Below, piece after piece: positions 19,303 to 28,310 of a stretch of 64,000 nt of DNA. Position 1 is the first letter of the stretch. Each line of letters opens with the position of its first letter. The notes under the pieces are model-generated. The model ran no database searches. It had not been told where the DNA came from and saw only the letters and a program-made list of their open reading frames with translations. The stretch is from the NCBI GenBank assembly GCA_009911185.1, contig QXWW01000016.1:21240-85239 (forward strand). The letters run 5' to 3'. The position numbers and the translations under genes are program-made. Origin of the DNA: Lachnospiraceae bacterium. Lineage in GTDB: Bacteria > Bacillota > Clostridia > Lachnospirales > Lachnospiraceae.

Positions 19303-20115
19303 TTAGCCAAGTATGGATAATACACCCTGTGTTGACTGATTAGCCTGTGCAAGCATAGACTGTCCAGCCTGTGCAAGAATGTTGTTCTTGCTGTACTCAA
19401 CCATCTCTTCTGCCATATCAACGTCACGGATACGAGATTCAGCAGCGGATGTATTCTCAGAAATGTTATCCAAGTTAGCGATGGTGTGCTCTAATCTGTT
19501 CTGTAATGCACCAAGGTAAGATCTCTGCTCAGATACCTGGTCGATAGCTGCCTGGATTGCATCCATAGCAGAACCTGCGCTTGAGAAAGAGCTTACATTC
19601 AAGCCAGATACACCAATAGCGCTTGCGCTCATGTTGCTGATGCTGATAGAAATTGCCTGACCAGACAGAGAACCAACCTGAAGGTTCTTTCCTGTAAAGG
19701 TTCCATCTAACAGATTCATAGTATTGAACTGTGTAGTGGACTTAATTCTGGTAATCTCAGAAGATAACTGATCAATTTCTTTCTGGATAGCTCCTCTGTC
19801 AACCGTGGTGTTTGTGTCGTTTGCAGCCTGGGTTGCCAGCTCATTCATTCTCTGTAAGATAGAATGAACTTCATTCAAAGCACCCTCAGCTACCTGAATT
19901 AAGGAAACACCGTCCTGAGCGTTAGAAGAAGCTTTATTCAATCCACGAATCTGGCTTCTCATCTTTTCAGAAATAGATAATCCTGCTGCGTCATCGCCTG
20001 CACGATTAACTCTATAACCAGAAGATAATTTCTCAGTTGACTTAGCCTGTGCGCTTGTTGTGATACCTAACTGTCTGTTTGCGTTCATCGCTGTAAGGTT
20101 GTGCTGTACTACCAT
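19303..20115 (-). CDS. fliC: flagellin
   Basis: A 270-residue flagellin. The conserved N-terminal D0/D1 part (VVQHNLTAMNANRQLGITTS, SSGYRVNRAGDDAAGLSISEKMRSQIRGL) and C-terminal part (ESRIRDVDMAEEMVEYSKNNILAQAG, ending VLSILG) flank only a very short variable segment (roughly residues 135-180). The filament therefore lacks large outer domains. Ser/Thr residues in the short central segment would be the candidate O-glycosylation sites. The start at 20115 is set by AAGGAGGAAT 5-6 bases upstream. It is monocistronic, with its own sigma-D promoter, a long leader and a terminator. Confidence 0.97.
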   Translation of the reverse strand: MVVQHNLTAMNANRQLGITTSAQAKSTEKLSSGYRVNRAGDDAAGLSISEKMRSQIRGLNKASSNAQDGVSLIQVAEGALNEVHSILQRMNELATQAANDTNTTVDRGAIQKEIDQLSSEITRIKSTTQFNTMNLLDGTFTGKNLQVGSLSGQAISISISNMSASAIGVSGLNVSSFSSAGSAMDAIQAAIDQVSEQRSYLGALQNRLEHTIANLDNISENTSAAESRIRDVDMAEEMVEYSKNNILAQAGQSMLAQANQSTQGVLSILG

Positions 20116-20120
20116 AATAT

Positions 20121-20156
20121 ATTCCTCCTTGAATGTACTGCAGCTTCCATGCTGCA
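20121..20156 (-). promoter_or_regulatory. putative CsrA-binding site in flagellin leader
   Basis: On the minus strand, a 6-bp hairpin (stem TGCAGC, loop ATGGAA, stem GCTGCA; 20139-20156) displays GGA in its loop. A second GGA lies in the Shine-Dalgarno AAGGAGGAAT (20121-20130). This two-site arrangement matches how CsrA represses flagellin translation in Bacillus. csrA and fliW are encoded 4 kb upstream. Confidence 0.6.
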
Positions 20157-20253
20157 TTTAATAATTGGGATTGTAATCTTCCCTTCCGGCCGTACGCTCC
20201 ATCCGGTCCGATTACTGAAGTCTTAAGTAATGTAATTTATTTACTTGTAACAT

Positions 20254-20279
20254 ATATCGGAGATTTTTCCCGATACTTA
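20254..20279 (-). promoter_or_regulatory. sigma-D (sigma-28) promoter of flagellin
   Basis: The minus strand reads TAAG, 14 bases, TCCGATAT, close to the sigma-D consensus TAAA-N15-GCCGATAT. It lies about 140 bases before the flagellin start, leaving a long leader for CsrA control. Confidence 0.65.
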
Positions 20280-20307
20280 ACACCTGATTTATATTTTTTT
20301 CCTGTTT

Positions 20308-20787
20308 TTATTTTTTTTTGTCCATAAACTGAGAATCCACAACATTTAGCTTGGACATACTTTTATAATACTGGCTTGCCACCTGATTGCTGGCCCGCGC
20401 CTGGCGGATATTCCCCTTTACGGAAGAAAAACGCTTTAAGGCAAGATCACGGTTTCTCTGCTCCTGTGCCTGAACGGTAGCGCTCCTGTCCGTCACCTCT
20501 GTGATTAACTGCTTCATCATGCGTATTTCTTCCTGATAGGATTCTTTCTGCTGCTGCAGTACCAACTTAATCCTGTCATATATCTGCTGAAATCCATCGT
20601 CGAGCTTACCTAACTGGTTAATCAAATCATTCTTTTCCTGTATATTCTCTTCCAGCCTGTCGGGATCAGAATCTTCATTCGCAAACAAAACTCCCTGTTC
20701 TTTATTTTTATCTATAATAATGTCTAAAATAGCTTTCTTTTTCTCCAGACTCTGAATCAAGACGGTAATGTATTCTCTGTCCTGCAT
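20308..20787 (-). CDS. putative FliT/FlgN-like flagellar chaperone
   Basis: A 159-residue, all-helical, charged protein with heptad-like Leu/Ile spacing (LIQSLEKKKAILDIIIDKN, LINQLGKLDDGFQQIYDRI, LVLQQQKESYQEEIRMMKQL). It has the size and character of flagellar export chaperones. Its place directly after fliD-fliS is where fliT sits in many flagellar loci. Sequence alone does not separate FliT from FlgN, and a true flgN is present at 30024. An AGGAGG box precedes the start. The last residues (SKLNVVDSQFMDKKK) are hydrophilic. Confidence 0.6.
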   Translation of the reverse strand: MQDREYITVLIQSLEKKKAILDIIIDKNKEQGVLFANEDSDPDRLEENIQEKNDLINQLGKLDDGFQQIYDRIKLVLQQQKESYQEEIRMMKQLITEVTDRSATVQAQEQRNRDLALKRFSSVKGNIRQARASNQVASQYYKSMSKLNVVDSQFMDKKK

Positions 20788-20811
20788 GTTATCCTCCTAA
20801 CGATTGAAAAA

Positions 20812-20846
20812 GAGGGCTGCTGCAATGCAGTATTGCAGCAGTCCTC
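20812..20846 (-). terminator. hairpin with U tract after fliS
   Basis: A 15-bp stem (GAGGACTGCTGCAAT type arms, one G-U pair, 5-base loop) is followed on the minus strand by TTTTTCAATC. It lies between fliS and the FliT-like gene and probably reduces transcription into the latter. Confidence 0.65.
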
Positions 20847-20858
20847 CCGTTACAGCTT

Positions 20859-21230
20859 CTATCTCGCCTTCTGCATAACCTCTTTCCAGGTATCACGCAT
20901 AGTACGCAGATGCTTTAACACTTCTTCCAATATCTGTTTATCCTTCCTGACATTGGCTTCCACCAGCCTGTCATAAATATATTTATAGACATTCTCAAAG
21001 TCCTCAGACACCGGATAGTTATGATTCAGGGTCGCCCGGAATTCTTCAATAATGTTCTCTACCTTTACAATGTTTTCATGTGCTTTCTGAATATTCCCTT
21101 GTTCCACAGCAACAATGGCAAGATTACAGTACTTAATTGCCCCTTCATACAACATTAACGTTAATTCTCCCGGAGACGCCGTCATAATCTTGTTTTTATT
21201 ATAAGCTGCATAACCCTGGTTTGCAATCAT
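20859..21230 (-). CDS. fliS: flagellar export chaperone FliS
   Basis: A 123-residue protein with the family landmarks GYAAYNKNKIMTASPGELTLMLYEGAIKYCNLA at the N-terminus and a helical remainder. FliS binds the C-terminus of flagellin, prevents early polymerisation in the cytoplasm and, with FliW and CsrA, takes part in flagellin homeostasis in Firmicutes. It lies 68 bases after fliD with an AAGGAGG box. Confidence 0.95.
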   Translation of the reverse strand: MIANQGYAAYNKNKIMTASPGELTLMLYEGAIKYCNLAIVAVEQGNIQKAHENIVKVENIIEEFRATLNHNYPVSEDFENVYKYIYDRLVEANVRKDKQILEEVLKHLRTMRDTWKEVMQKAR

Positions 21231-21298
21231 AGTTTATTTCCTCCTTGAAATAAATTCTGCAACTGCCCAGGACATTCCCGGGCAGCTGCTCATGCTTA

Positions 21299-23581
21299 TC
21301 AGGAACCTAATAAGCCGCTTAATGCACTTGTACTGCTCTGCAGAGAAGAAAGCGCTTTCTCCATGGCTGCAAATTGTTTATAATATTTATCCTCCATGGC
21401 TGAAACCTTCTCTTCCCATTTCTTGATGGTCTTCGTATAGTCATCGTAATCATTCTTCATTTTCTTGTCGTGATAGATGCTGAACCTGCTGTTCATCGTG
21501 GTACTCTGCATCTTCTTGTCAAGTCTCGTGTACAGGTCGTCGCTCAATTTCTGGAAAAATTCCTGTACCTTGTCCGGATCCTCCTGGATAGCTTTCAGCA
21601 ATGAATTGTTGCCGCCGTTATTTCCGGCAGAAATTTCATCCTCGCTGTCTCCATCAATATGATAGAGCTTCCCTTCATTGTCTGCTGCTGCAAAATAGCC
21701 CTGGGTCTTGATGCCAAAACTGGACAGACTGTACTTTTTGCCATCGCTTAAAGTAAATCCCTTTGCCATCGTACTGGTCATCAGGCTCATGACAGAAGAC
21801 AGAGTGTCGTCTCTTCGCAGGATAGAACCTTTAATCTTCTCTTCCCACTTGTCAATCTCTTTGTCAGACATTGCCTCCTTCTCTTCATCCGTCAGAGGTT
21901 CATATCCTTTGGCAGAGTCTGCATTGTATAACTGATCCATCTCTTTAATCAGCGCGTTGTATTCCTTCAGGAAGTCCTTGATGCTGTCGTAAATCCCCTG
22001 AACATTTGCCTGGGTGGTAATGGTAAGCTTCTCGCCGGGAGCCGTCTCCTGCAAGGCGGTAATTGTAATCCCGTTCACCGTAATATCATTGCTTGCAGAT
22101 ACATAGGTAGCTCCGTTCAAGGTAATCTCTGCATTCGTGCCATCCACTCTTGTAGCCAGTTTCTTCCGTTCCTCATCTGTTAAAGTAGAAGGATCTACAT
22201 AATCATCTTTTGCCTGCTGCACAAAAGCAAGCTTATCCATCAAGGTATTCACGCGATCCGCCGTAGTAATGCCGTCGCCGGCAGGCGCCGCTCCGGTCAG
22301 CAAAGCGTTGTCACGAATATAAGACTGCATACTGGCAATCGTCTTATTATTATCTTCAATATGCTTGGAAGTGTCTGTTATGTTCTGAGTATTGGTATTC
22401 AGCCATGCTTCCATAGCTGTCGCTCCGTTTTGGTACGCATCCTTAACTTCCGACGCAACCGTCTGATTATATGCCGGGTTCGCAAGATTCTCATAATCCG
22501 CCACCGTTCTGGCATTCGCCCTTAACTTTGCCATATCGTCGTCGCTGATTCCCAATTTGGTCTTCAACTGTTCGAACTCTGCATCCTCGCCGTCTTCCTT
22601 CAGTTGTTCGTCTGTTTTCCAGAGCATACTTTCTAACTTATTCTGCTCCGTCTGGTTCAATTTTGACGTACCGCTTCCGCCGTCGTCTTTCAGTGCATTC
22701 TTCATCGCCGCATATGCCAGAGCATAATTGCGGTCTGTCTGGTAATTTGTCAGCTTGGTCTTCTCACTTGCAGAAGCCGCCTCCACATATGCCATACTGC
22801 CAACTGTAGAAGCATCGCCCTGATAGGTTGCAATATTATCTAAAATATTCGTAAAATTCGCCCGGATCTCACTGTCCGAAAGCGGATTCCCGGAAGCATC
22901 TTTCGTATATGCATCCCATGCCGCATATGCCTTATCATTGGCTGCAGAACGCACATATAATCCCATGCCTTTTAATGCAGAAAGACCATTCGCATCAGTA
23001 GCCGTCAATGCAAAGTCATTATCCGCGCCGCTTTCTTTTGCGGAAACAAATATACGGTTATTCGCCGCATCGTAATTCGCAGATACCCCGGCGTCTTTTA
23101 ATTTGTTAATAAATTTCTTCAGCGTCATATCCGAGCTGATTTCAATATTGGAAGTCCCCTTTTTCGTGGTAACTGCAATGGTTCCGTTTCCGTTCGCCAT
23201 ACCCAGCTCTTCTAAGGTTGAGTTCGCCGTCGCTCCGTCTTTGAGAACACCGCCTGTAATATAGCCTGTGGTCGCAACTTTATTGATTGTCAATGTCTGT
23301 GTGCCGTTCAACGCACTGTTGCTTGCCGAAACAGTTGCCTTCGTGCTGTCTGAAATCGTAGTGGTCTTCTTATTGTAGTATGAACTGAGCTTCATATTGC
23401 CCAGTCTTTTATAAAGCGAATTAACCTTTTTATTCAGTTCCTTCCAGGCGTCCATCTTCCAGTCCAGCTTGGTCTGCGCCTTAACGTACTTATCTTTTTT
23501 CGTACTATACGCCGAAACCAGTTCCTGTACAATAGAATCCGTATCCAGTCCGGACACTAAACCCGATACTCTAATTGCCAT
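21299..23581 (-). CDS. fliD: flagellar cap protein FliD (long form)
   Basis: The N-terminal FliD domain is clear (IRVSGLVSGLDTDSIVQELVSAYSTKKDKY, then heptads). The C-terminal domain ends in a coiled-coil with KKWEEKVSAMEDKYYKQFAAMEKALSSLQ. At 760 residues it is much longer than the common 450-550; most of the excess lies at about residues 210-500, an Asp/Asn/Thr-rich stretch that should be surface exposed on the cap. FliD folds flagellin onto the filament tip and often acts as an adhesin. It lies 11 bases after flaG. Confidence 0.95.
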   Translation of the reverse strand: MAIRVSGLVSGLDTDSIVQELVSAYSTKKDKYVKAQTKLDWKMDAWKELNKKVNSLYKRLGNMKLSSYYNKKTTTISDSTKATVSASNSALNGTQTLTINKVATTGYITGGVLKDGATANSTLEELGMANGNGTIAVTTKKGTSNIEISSDMTLKKFINKLKDAGVSANYDAANNRIFVSAKESGADNDFALTATDANGLSALKGMGLYVRSAANDKAYAAWDAYTKDASGNPLSDSEIRANFTNILDNIATYQGDASTVGSMAYVEAASASEKTKLTNYQTDRNYALAYAAMKNALKDDGGSGTSKLNQTEQNKLESMLWKTDEQLKEDGEDAEFEQLKTKLGISDDDMAKLRANARTVADYENLANPAYNQTVASEVKDAYQNGATAMEAWLNTNTQNITDTSKHIEDNNKTIASMQSYIRDNALLTGAAPAGDGITTADRVNTLMDKLAFVQQAKDDYVDPSTLTDEERKKLATRVDGTNAEITLNGATYVSASNDITVNGITITALQETAPGEKLTITTQANVQGIYDSIKDFLKEYNALIKEMDQLYNADSAKGYEPLTDEEKEAMSDKEIDKWEEKIKGSILRRDDTLSSVMSLMTSTMAKGFTLSDGKKYSLSSFGIKTQGYFAAADNEGKLYHIDGDSEDEISAGNNGGNNSLLKAIQEDPDKVQEFFQKLSDDLYTRLDKKMQSTTMNSRFSIYHDKKMKNDYDDYTKTIKKWEEKVSAMEDKYYKQFAAMEKALSSLQSSTSALSGLLGS

Positions 23582-23592
23582 AATTATTCCTC

Positions 23593-24096
23593 CTAACCCT
23601 TTTCATCTACCAACAATCCTGCCAGTTCCCAAACCTTTGCAATCATATCAAGAGTTTTCTCCGGCGGATATTCCTTCAATACTTCCTTCGTCTGCTTATC
23701 TACAATCTTAATGGTTACCCGATTGGTAGAATCATGGACGCCGAAAACGGCCTCAGAATTTACCACCTTCTTGTTAATCTCTTCTACCGCGCGTTTCAGC
23801 CCTTCCGCAGATGCTGCGCCTTCCAAGGTCTCTTTACTCTCCGGAAATACCGGTTCTACGTCTGCCGCCGCTTTTGTAGTATTCTTCTGCGCCTTCCCAT
23901 TGCCCGCTGCAGCCTCCGTATTTCTCTTCCTGGACATTACATCTGCCATATCGACAACCATTTCCGGTCCTCTTGCTTTCACTCCTGCGGACAAAACCTC
24001 CGGTTTCACCGGCGGCTCAGCCACACTTACTGTTGGTTTTGGGCTACTTCCCTGATATGCCGCAATTCCAGCAGATTTTAACGCTTCAATTGCCAT
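23593..24096 (-). CDS. flaG: FlaG family flagellar protein
   Basis: The C-terminal ~70 residues carry the FlaG domain: LKRAVEEINKKVVNSEAVFGVHD, RVTIKIVDKQTKEVLKEYPPEKTLDMIAKVWELAG. The N-terminal ~95 residues are a low-complexity Pro/Ala/Lys linker. FlaG genes precede fliD in many flagellar loci and influence filament length; the mechanism is poorly known. The start at 24096 follows GGAGGTGATT; an in-frame ATG 15 bases upstream lies in that ribosome site and is unlikely. Confidence 0.88.
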   Translation of the reverse strand: MAIEALKSAGIAAYQGSSPKPTVSVAEPPVKPEVLSAGVKARGPEMVVDMADVMSRKRNTEAAAGNGKAQKNTTKAAADVEPVFPESKETLEGAASAEGLKRAVEEINKKVVNSEAVFGVHDSTNRVTIKIVDKQTKEVLKEYPPEKTLDMIAKVWELAGLLVDEKG

Positions 24097-24140
24097 TGTA
24101 ATCACCTCCATGTGATATTACCGTCCGGTACTTATTATAA

Positions 24141-24167
24141 GTATCGGAATTTTTTTTCAAAAATTTA
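24141..24167 (-). promoter_or_regulatory. sigma-D promoter of flaG-fliD-fliS
   Basis: The minus strand reads TAAA, exactly 15 bases, TCCGATAC, a close match to TAAA-N15-GCCGATAT. The -10 overlaps a 10-bp imperfect palindrome (24126-24148). It would give flaG-fliD-fliS a late-class promoter in addition to read-through from flgM. Confidence 0.6.
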
Positions 24168-24171
24168 TGTT

Positions 24172-24387
24172 TTACAGAATATTTTTCAGCGCATTCACAT
24201 TTTCCAGATTCACAGCCGCTTCATTTTCTTTCTGGATCTGGATATAGACTTCCTTTCGGTATACAGGCACCTCTTTGGGAGCACTGATTCCAATCTTGAC
24301 CTGATCTCCCCGCAGCTCCAGGATACTGATTTCTATATCGTTGTTCACAATAATGGATTCGCCTTTTTTTCTGGTCAGAGCCAGCAT
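24172..24387 (-). CDS. csrA: carbon storage regulator CsrA
   Basis: A 71-residue Csr[43 protein letters not shown], with the RNA-binding first strand and the conserved Arg in VYRKEVY. It is an RNA-binding translational repressor; in Firmicutes its main target is flagellin mRNA, and FliW antagonises it. The start at 24387 is chosen because the family begins MLxLxRK; a GTG nine bases upstream is possible but has no spaced ribosome site. The fliW stop lies 2 bases before this start, so the two are coupled. Confidence 0.95.
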   Translation of the reverse strand: MLALTRKKGESIIVNNDIEISILELRGDQVKIGISAPKEVPVYRKEVYIQIQKENEAAVNLENVNALKNIL

Positions 24388-24388
24388 C

Positions 24389-24853
24389 CTATTCACCCGC
24401 CTTTTCTTTCTTTGCCTGCAAAATCTCGTATATCGGATACTTTACCGGGAAACTGTCTTCTATAATAATCTGACTTGCTTTTTTTTCATCTACATTAATT
24501 ACGATAGGCGCTTTCAGGTTTACGCTAAGTTTCTTCACATCTGACGGTACGGTTACCGTTACCAGGACATACGTATTCTCTTCCGTCAGATTTCCCAGAT
24601 TTTTTAAAAGCTCGTGATCTGCCTGAGGCGCATAATCTTCTTTAATCAGTAAAGGATCGATTACCGGAAGGGCAAAACCCGGTTCCTCAATGGACTGCAG
24701 CCAGGAAATATTCTTGCGCTTGCCATCCTCCGCCTCATCATATATCAATGTAAATCTCTGACAATGCGGAAAACCGATAAGTCCCTTCTCAAAAAAGATT
24801 ACCTTCTCTTCCTCCACCTCTATTTCTCCAAACAATCTTGTATTCAACTGCAT
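24389..24853 (-). CDS. fliW: flagellar assembly factor FliW
   Basis: A 154-residue protein matching FliW ([74 protein letters not shown]). FliW binds free flagellin or CsrA, so that when flagellin is exported, FliW captures CsrA and relieves repression of flagellin translation. The start at 24853 follows GGAGG. Adjacent csrA and a flagellin leader carrying a GGA hairpin complete the expected circuit. Confidence 0.95.
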   Translation of the reverse strand: MQLNTRLFGEIEVEEEKVIFFEKGLIGFPHCQRFTLIYDEAEDGKRKNISWLQSIEEPGFALPVIDPLLIKEDYAPQADHELLKNLGNLTEENTYVLVTVTVPSDVKKLSVNLKAPIVINVDEKKASQIIIEDSFPVKYPIYEILQAKKEKAGE

Positions 24854-24904
24854 GATATCCTCCATTCCCTGTTTTGGGAAATAAATAATTTATTTGTATC
24901 CGGG

Positions 24905-26428
24905 CTACAGGTAGTTTAACAGCGTCTGCCCATTTGCCTTTGCCGATGCCTGCAGAGACGCCTGATATGCGTTGTATGCGGCTGTGTACTGGATGATAAT
25001 ATCTGACAGCTCCATATCTTCATTCCTCGATTTTAATTGTTCAAAGGTCGCCTGCTGATTCGCCATTCTTTCCTCGGTCAATAACACCCGCTGCTCTCTG
25101 CTGCCCAGGTCCGTCCTCGCAAGCGTAACCGTATCCTTGTATTGCTGAAACTTTCCTACTCCTCTGGAGAAAACTTTTTGCATATTATCATCAGCATATA
25201 CTGCCTCTTTTTCCGCCGCCTCCAGCCACTGAGCCAAGGCAGCCTGAGACGCCGGATCCGAGTATTGGGCTTCCTTTTGCATCTGCTCTAACTTCGCCAC
25301 CTTATCATGCGCTGCAATTGACGCCTGAACCGCAGTGGCAAGCTCGTCGACATCTCTGCCGATAGAAGCGTCCATTACATCGCTTGCCTGTGTATTCACG
25401 GTAATATCCTGCTTAAAGGAAATATTAAATTTAATTTCCTGATTCTCTTTCGTATATTCAATAACATTATCCGGATCTGTGATATCCTTACAGTCAAAAT
25501 AATGTTCCGGGCGGAGTTCCCCTTCACTAAAGCCTTTCTTCTCATAAGTAACACTGAGTTCCGTTTTCTGGCTCGACAACTGATTTGCGACATCCGAACC
25601 CAAAATCAGCTCTCCTGTTTCCTTAAAATAAATGGCCTGATAAGGACGGACTGCAAAATCACTTTCTGCCCATTGATCATAAGACATATTCGTGATAACA
25701 TTGACAAAGTCCCCGCCAACCTGCATATTTTCCAGACTTTCCCATGTGTCTGTATCCGCATCATAATATTTTAAATCTGCAACATCCAACTCCTCTGTCT
25801 GTTCATAAGACAAACGGATGCGCTTAGTAATATGTTCCTGCGGCATATCATCAAGATCCACGCCGGTAAGCACCTCTGCCGGGTTGTTTGGTACTACCAC
25901 ATTATTGCTGTAATACCGTTTTTCCTCAATATCCTCAAAAGAAATCTTTTCTGTTATCTCATATGCCGTGTCGCTCTCATCTTCTGCGAATGTAAGCTGC
26001 TTATTCGTCTTATATCCCGTAAATACATGCCGTCCGGCACAGTCTGCATTCCCCTCGTTATATACCTGTTTGCGCAGAGACTCCAGATTTTTCAAGATAG
26101 AAGCGCGGTTCTCCGGCGTATAGGTATCTGTAGAACCCGTAACACATTCTTTATAAATGTCATCCAGAATTTTTTGCTGGTTCTCCAATGCGCCTTCTGT
26201 CACTTCCAGCCAGGACTTTGCATCTGGAATATTGCGTTCATAATACTGATTCAGCTCACTGAGATTGCTTCTTAAGCGCAGCGCGCGAATCGCTATTACC
26301 GGATCTTCGGAGGGCCTGGAAATCTTCTTCTGGGTAGTCATCTGGGTACTCAATATATCAACATTAATCTTATTATTATTAATGTTCGTCATGCTGTTTC
26401 TGCTGATCATGCTGTTTGTAACTCTCAT
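24905..26428 (-). CDS. flgL: flagellar hook-associated protein 3 (FlgL)
   Basis: A 507-residue protein with the flagellin-like FlgL start (MRVTNSMISRNSMTNINNNK, ISRPSEDPVIAIRALRLRS) and a flagellin-like C-terminus (EDMELSDIIIQYTAAYNAYQASLQASAKANGQTLLNYL). FlgL forms the junction between FlgK and the filament. It is longer than the enteric form (~310 residues) owing to a central insertion at about residues 150-380. An AAGGAGG box precedes the start, 11 bases after the flgK stop. Confidence 0.94.
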   Translation of the reverse strand: MRVTNSMISRNSMTNINNNKINVDILSTQMTTQKKISRPSEDPVIAIRALRLRSNLSELNQYYERNIPDAKSWLEVTEGALENQQKILDDIYKECVTGSTDTYTPENRASILKNLESLRKQVYNEGNADCAGRHVFTGYKTNKQLTFAEDESDTAYEITEKISFEDIEEKRYYSNNVVVPNNPAEVLTGVDLDDMPQEHITKRIRLSYEQTEELDVADLKYYDADTDTWESLENMQVGGDFVNVITNMSYDQWAESDFAVRPYQAIYFKETGELILGSDVANQLSSQKTELSVTYEKKGFSEGELRPEHYFDCKDITDPDNVIEYTKENQEIKFNISFKQDITVNTQASDVMDASIGRDVDELATAVQASIAAHDKVAKLEQMQKEAQYSDPASQAALAQWLEAAEKEAVYADDNMQKVFSRGVGKFQQYKDTVTLARTDLGSREQRVLLTEERMANQQATFEQLKSRNEDMELSDIIIQYTAAYNAYQASLQASAKANGQTLLNYL

Positions 26429-26439
26429 TTATAACCTCC

Positions 26440-28269
26440 TTATACGCCGGTTTCCAAAATCAAACGATTATACATCTCTGACATGGTCTGAACCATACGG
26501 GACGCCAGGTTATATGCGTGCTGAAATCTCAGCATATCCAGCGCTTCCTCATCTTCGTCCACTGCCGAGATCGACATTCTTTTCTGCAGAATCGACTCAG
26601 AAATATTACTGTAATTTTTCAAAAACGTTTCTGCCTTCTGGGTATCCACCGAATTATCATTAATTAAGCACTTCAGGAACTGGTCCGCGCCGCCTCCGCG
26701 GAACATTTTAATATCCGATTTCAGCTTCTGCATCTGTTCCACAATATTCTGCACAGCCTCACCGTCTGCAACATCTTTTTTATTCATCGTTACCAGCCTG
26801 TCAGGATTCTTATATACTTCTCCCGCCACTTTCACATTTGCGGCTGTCAGCTTATAATAGCTGTCTGAGGAAGTACTCATGCTGCCCTCCGGGTCATAAT
26901 CGGCAAAACCGTACTCACTCCCGTTTGAAGCATTCTCCGCCACCAGCAGGGAACCTCCCTCATTTCCGTTCAAATCCACGCCCGATTTCTGGATATTATT
27001 GAGCTGCTTTGCAAACTCGCGCAGGAACATATTGGCCTGGGACTGATAATACGGTACCCCCATTACGTCGATACTCTCGCCAATGGCTGCTTTACGGCCG
27101 GTCAGATTCTCCCGTTCGTCAGTAGTAAGCGGAATCTTCAGCTGAAACTGATACGTCTGTGTGTCAGCGTCATAGCTGAATCCGGAATAGCGGTATTCTT
27201 TATTATTAATCGTAATAATTCCGTCATCCGCCATATTCATACAGTTTATATCTGTGATACTGGGGTTGTTAATAGTGACAATATCGCCGCCGTTTCCCGG
27301 AACAATGGATTCCACGGTGCCGTTAAATCCCTGATTATTATTTCCGTCGCGCATCTGGAATAACGCGGCAATTCTTCCCTGGCAATTTTTGCTGCTTACA
27401 TTAAAGGGAACGTTGGTATCGCTCCAACAGATATCATACAGCCCCTCCGCGTCGGTCTGATTGACTTTTTTCTCCCGCGCCACGTATTTTAACGTATTAT
27501 ACTCAAAATTATCCACCAATGTCTGTCCGTTAATCTTCACCTTATAATTGGTAGCTCCGGTAATCACATTGGGGTGTGCCGGATCAATCACCGGCGTCTC
27601 CTTTACCTCTACCTCTGCCAAGTCGGATAACTCGTCAATCAGCAGCGCCCTTTGGTCTCTGAGTTCGTTGGCATTGGTTCCCTGCAGTTCGATGACATTG
27701 ATCTGTTTATTGAGCAGGGCAATTTTCTGTGCAATGGCATTCACGCTTTCCACCTGCGTGGCGATTTCCTGGTTGGCGTCCTCCTGAAGCCGCACCAGAC
27801 CCACATTCATGCTCCGGAAAAAATCCGCAAACTTTTGTGTCTCGCTGACAAACTGGTTTCTGGCGTCCAAATCCTCCGGCGTACCATGCAAAGTTTCCAG
27901 GGCGTTAAACATATTGCCCAAAATCGTCGCAAATCCTTTGGCATTATCATCATCCAGCAGATATTCCTCCATCTGCTGCATATAATACAATTTACAATCC
28001 TGCATCCCTACCCTGGCATTATTCTCCCAGTATTTGACATCATAATAAAATTCTCTTTTCTGGATAATTTCCGTGGTAGTCACGCCGCTTCCCGCCATGC
28101 CGTATCGCTGATTCGTCCGCAGCGCCTCAGATGCAATACGGACCGCTTCCTGCCGGGTATAACCCTTGGTATTTACATTTGCAATATTATTTGCAGTCGT
28201 ATTTACAGCCGCCTGAAATGAATTAAGGGCTGAGCCTGCAATGGTTAAACCAAAAAATGTTGATGGCAT
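26440..28269 (-). CDS. flgK: flagellar hook-associated protein 1 (FlgK), copy 1
   Basis: A 609-residue protein: the rod/hook family N-terminus (FFGLTIAGSALNSFQAAVNTTANNIANVNTKGYTRQ) and C-terminus (EALDMLRFQHAYNLASRMVQTMSEMYNRLILETGV) are intact. FlgK links hook to filament through FlgL. The DDD-type central region differs from copy 2. A GGAGG box precedes the start, 41 bases downstream of copy 2, so both are in the flgM operon. Confidence 0.94.
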   Translation of the reverse strand: MPSTFFGLTIAGSALNSFQAAVNTTANNIANVNTKGYTRQEAVRIASEALRTNQRYGMAGSGVTTTEIIQKREFYYDVKYWENNARVGMQDCKLYYMQQMEEYLLDDDNAKGFATILGNMFNALETLHGTPEDLDARNQFVSETQKFADFFRSMNVGLVRLQEDANQEIATQVESVNAIAQKIALLNKQINVIELQGTNANELRDQRALLIDELSDLAEVEVKETPVIDPAHPNVITGATNYKVKINGQTLVDNFEYNTLKYVAREKKVNQTDAEGLYDICWSDTNVPFNVSSKNCQGRIAALFQMRDGNNNQGFNGTVESIVPGNGGDIVTINNPSITDINCMNMADDGIITINNKEYRYSGFSYDADTQTYQFQLKIPLTTDERENLTGRKAAIGESIDVMGVPYYQSQANMFLREFAKQLNNIQKSGVDLNGNEGGSLLVAENASNGSEYGFADYDPEGSMSTSSDSYYKLTAANVKVAGEVYKNPDRLVTMNKKDVADGEAVQNIVEQMQKLKSDIKMFRGGGADQFLKCLINDNSVDTQKAETFLKNYSNISESILQKRMSISAVDEDEEALDMLRFQHAYNLASRMVQTMSEMYNRLILETGV

Positions 28270-28310
28270 ATCTTCCTCCGTTCTATAAGCTTCTATCTGC
28301 CTTATCTCGG

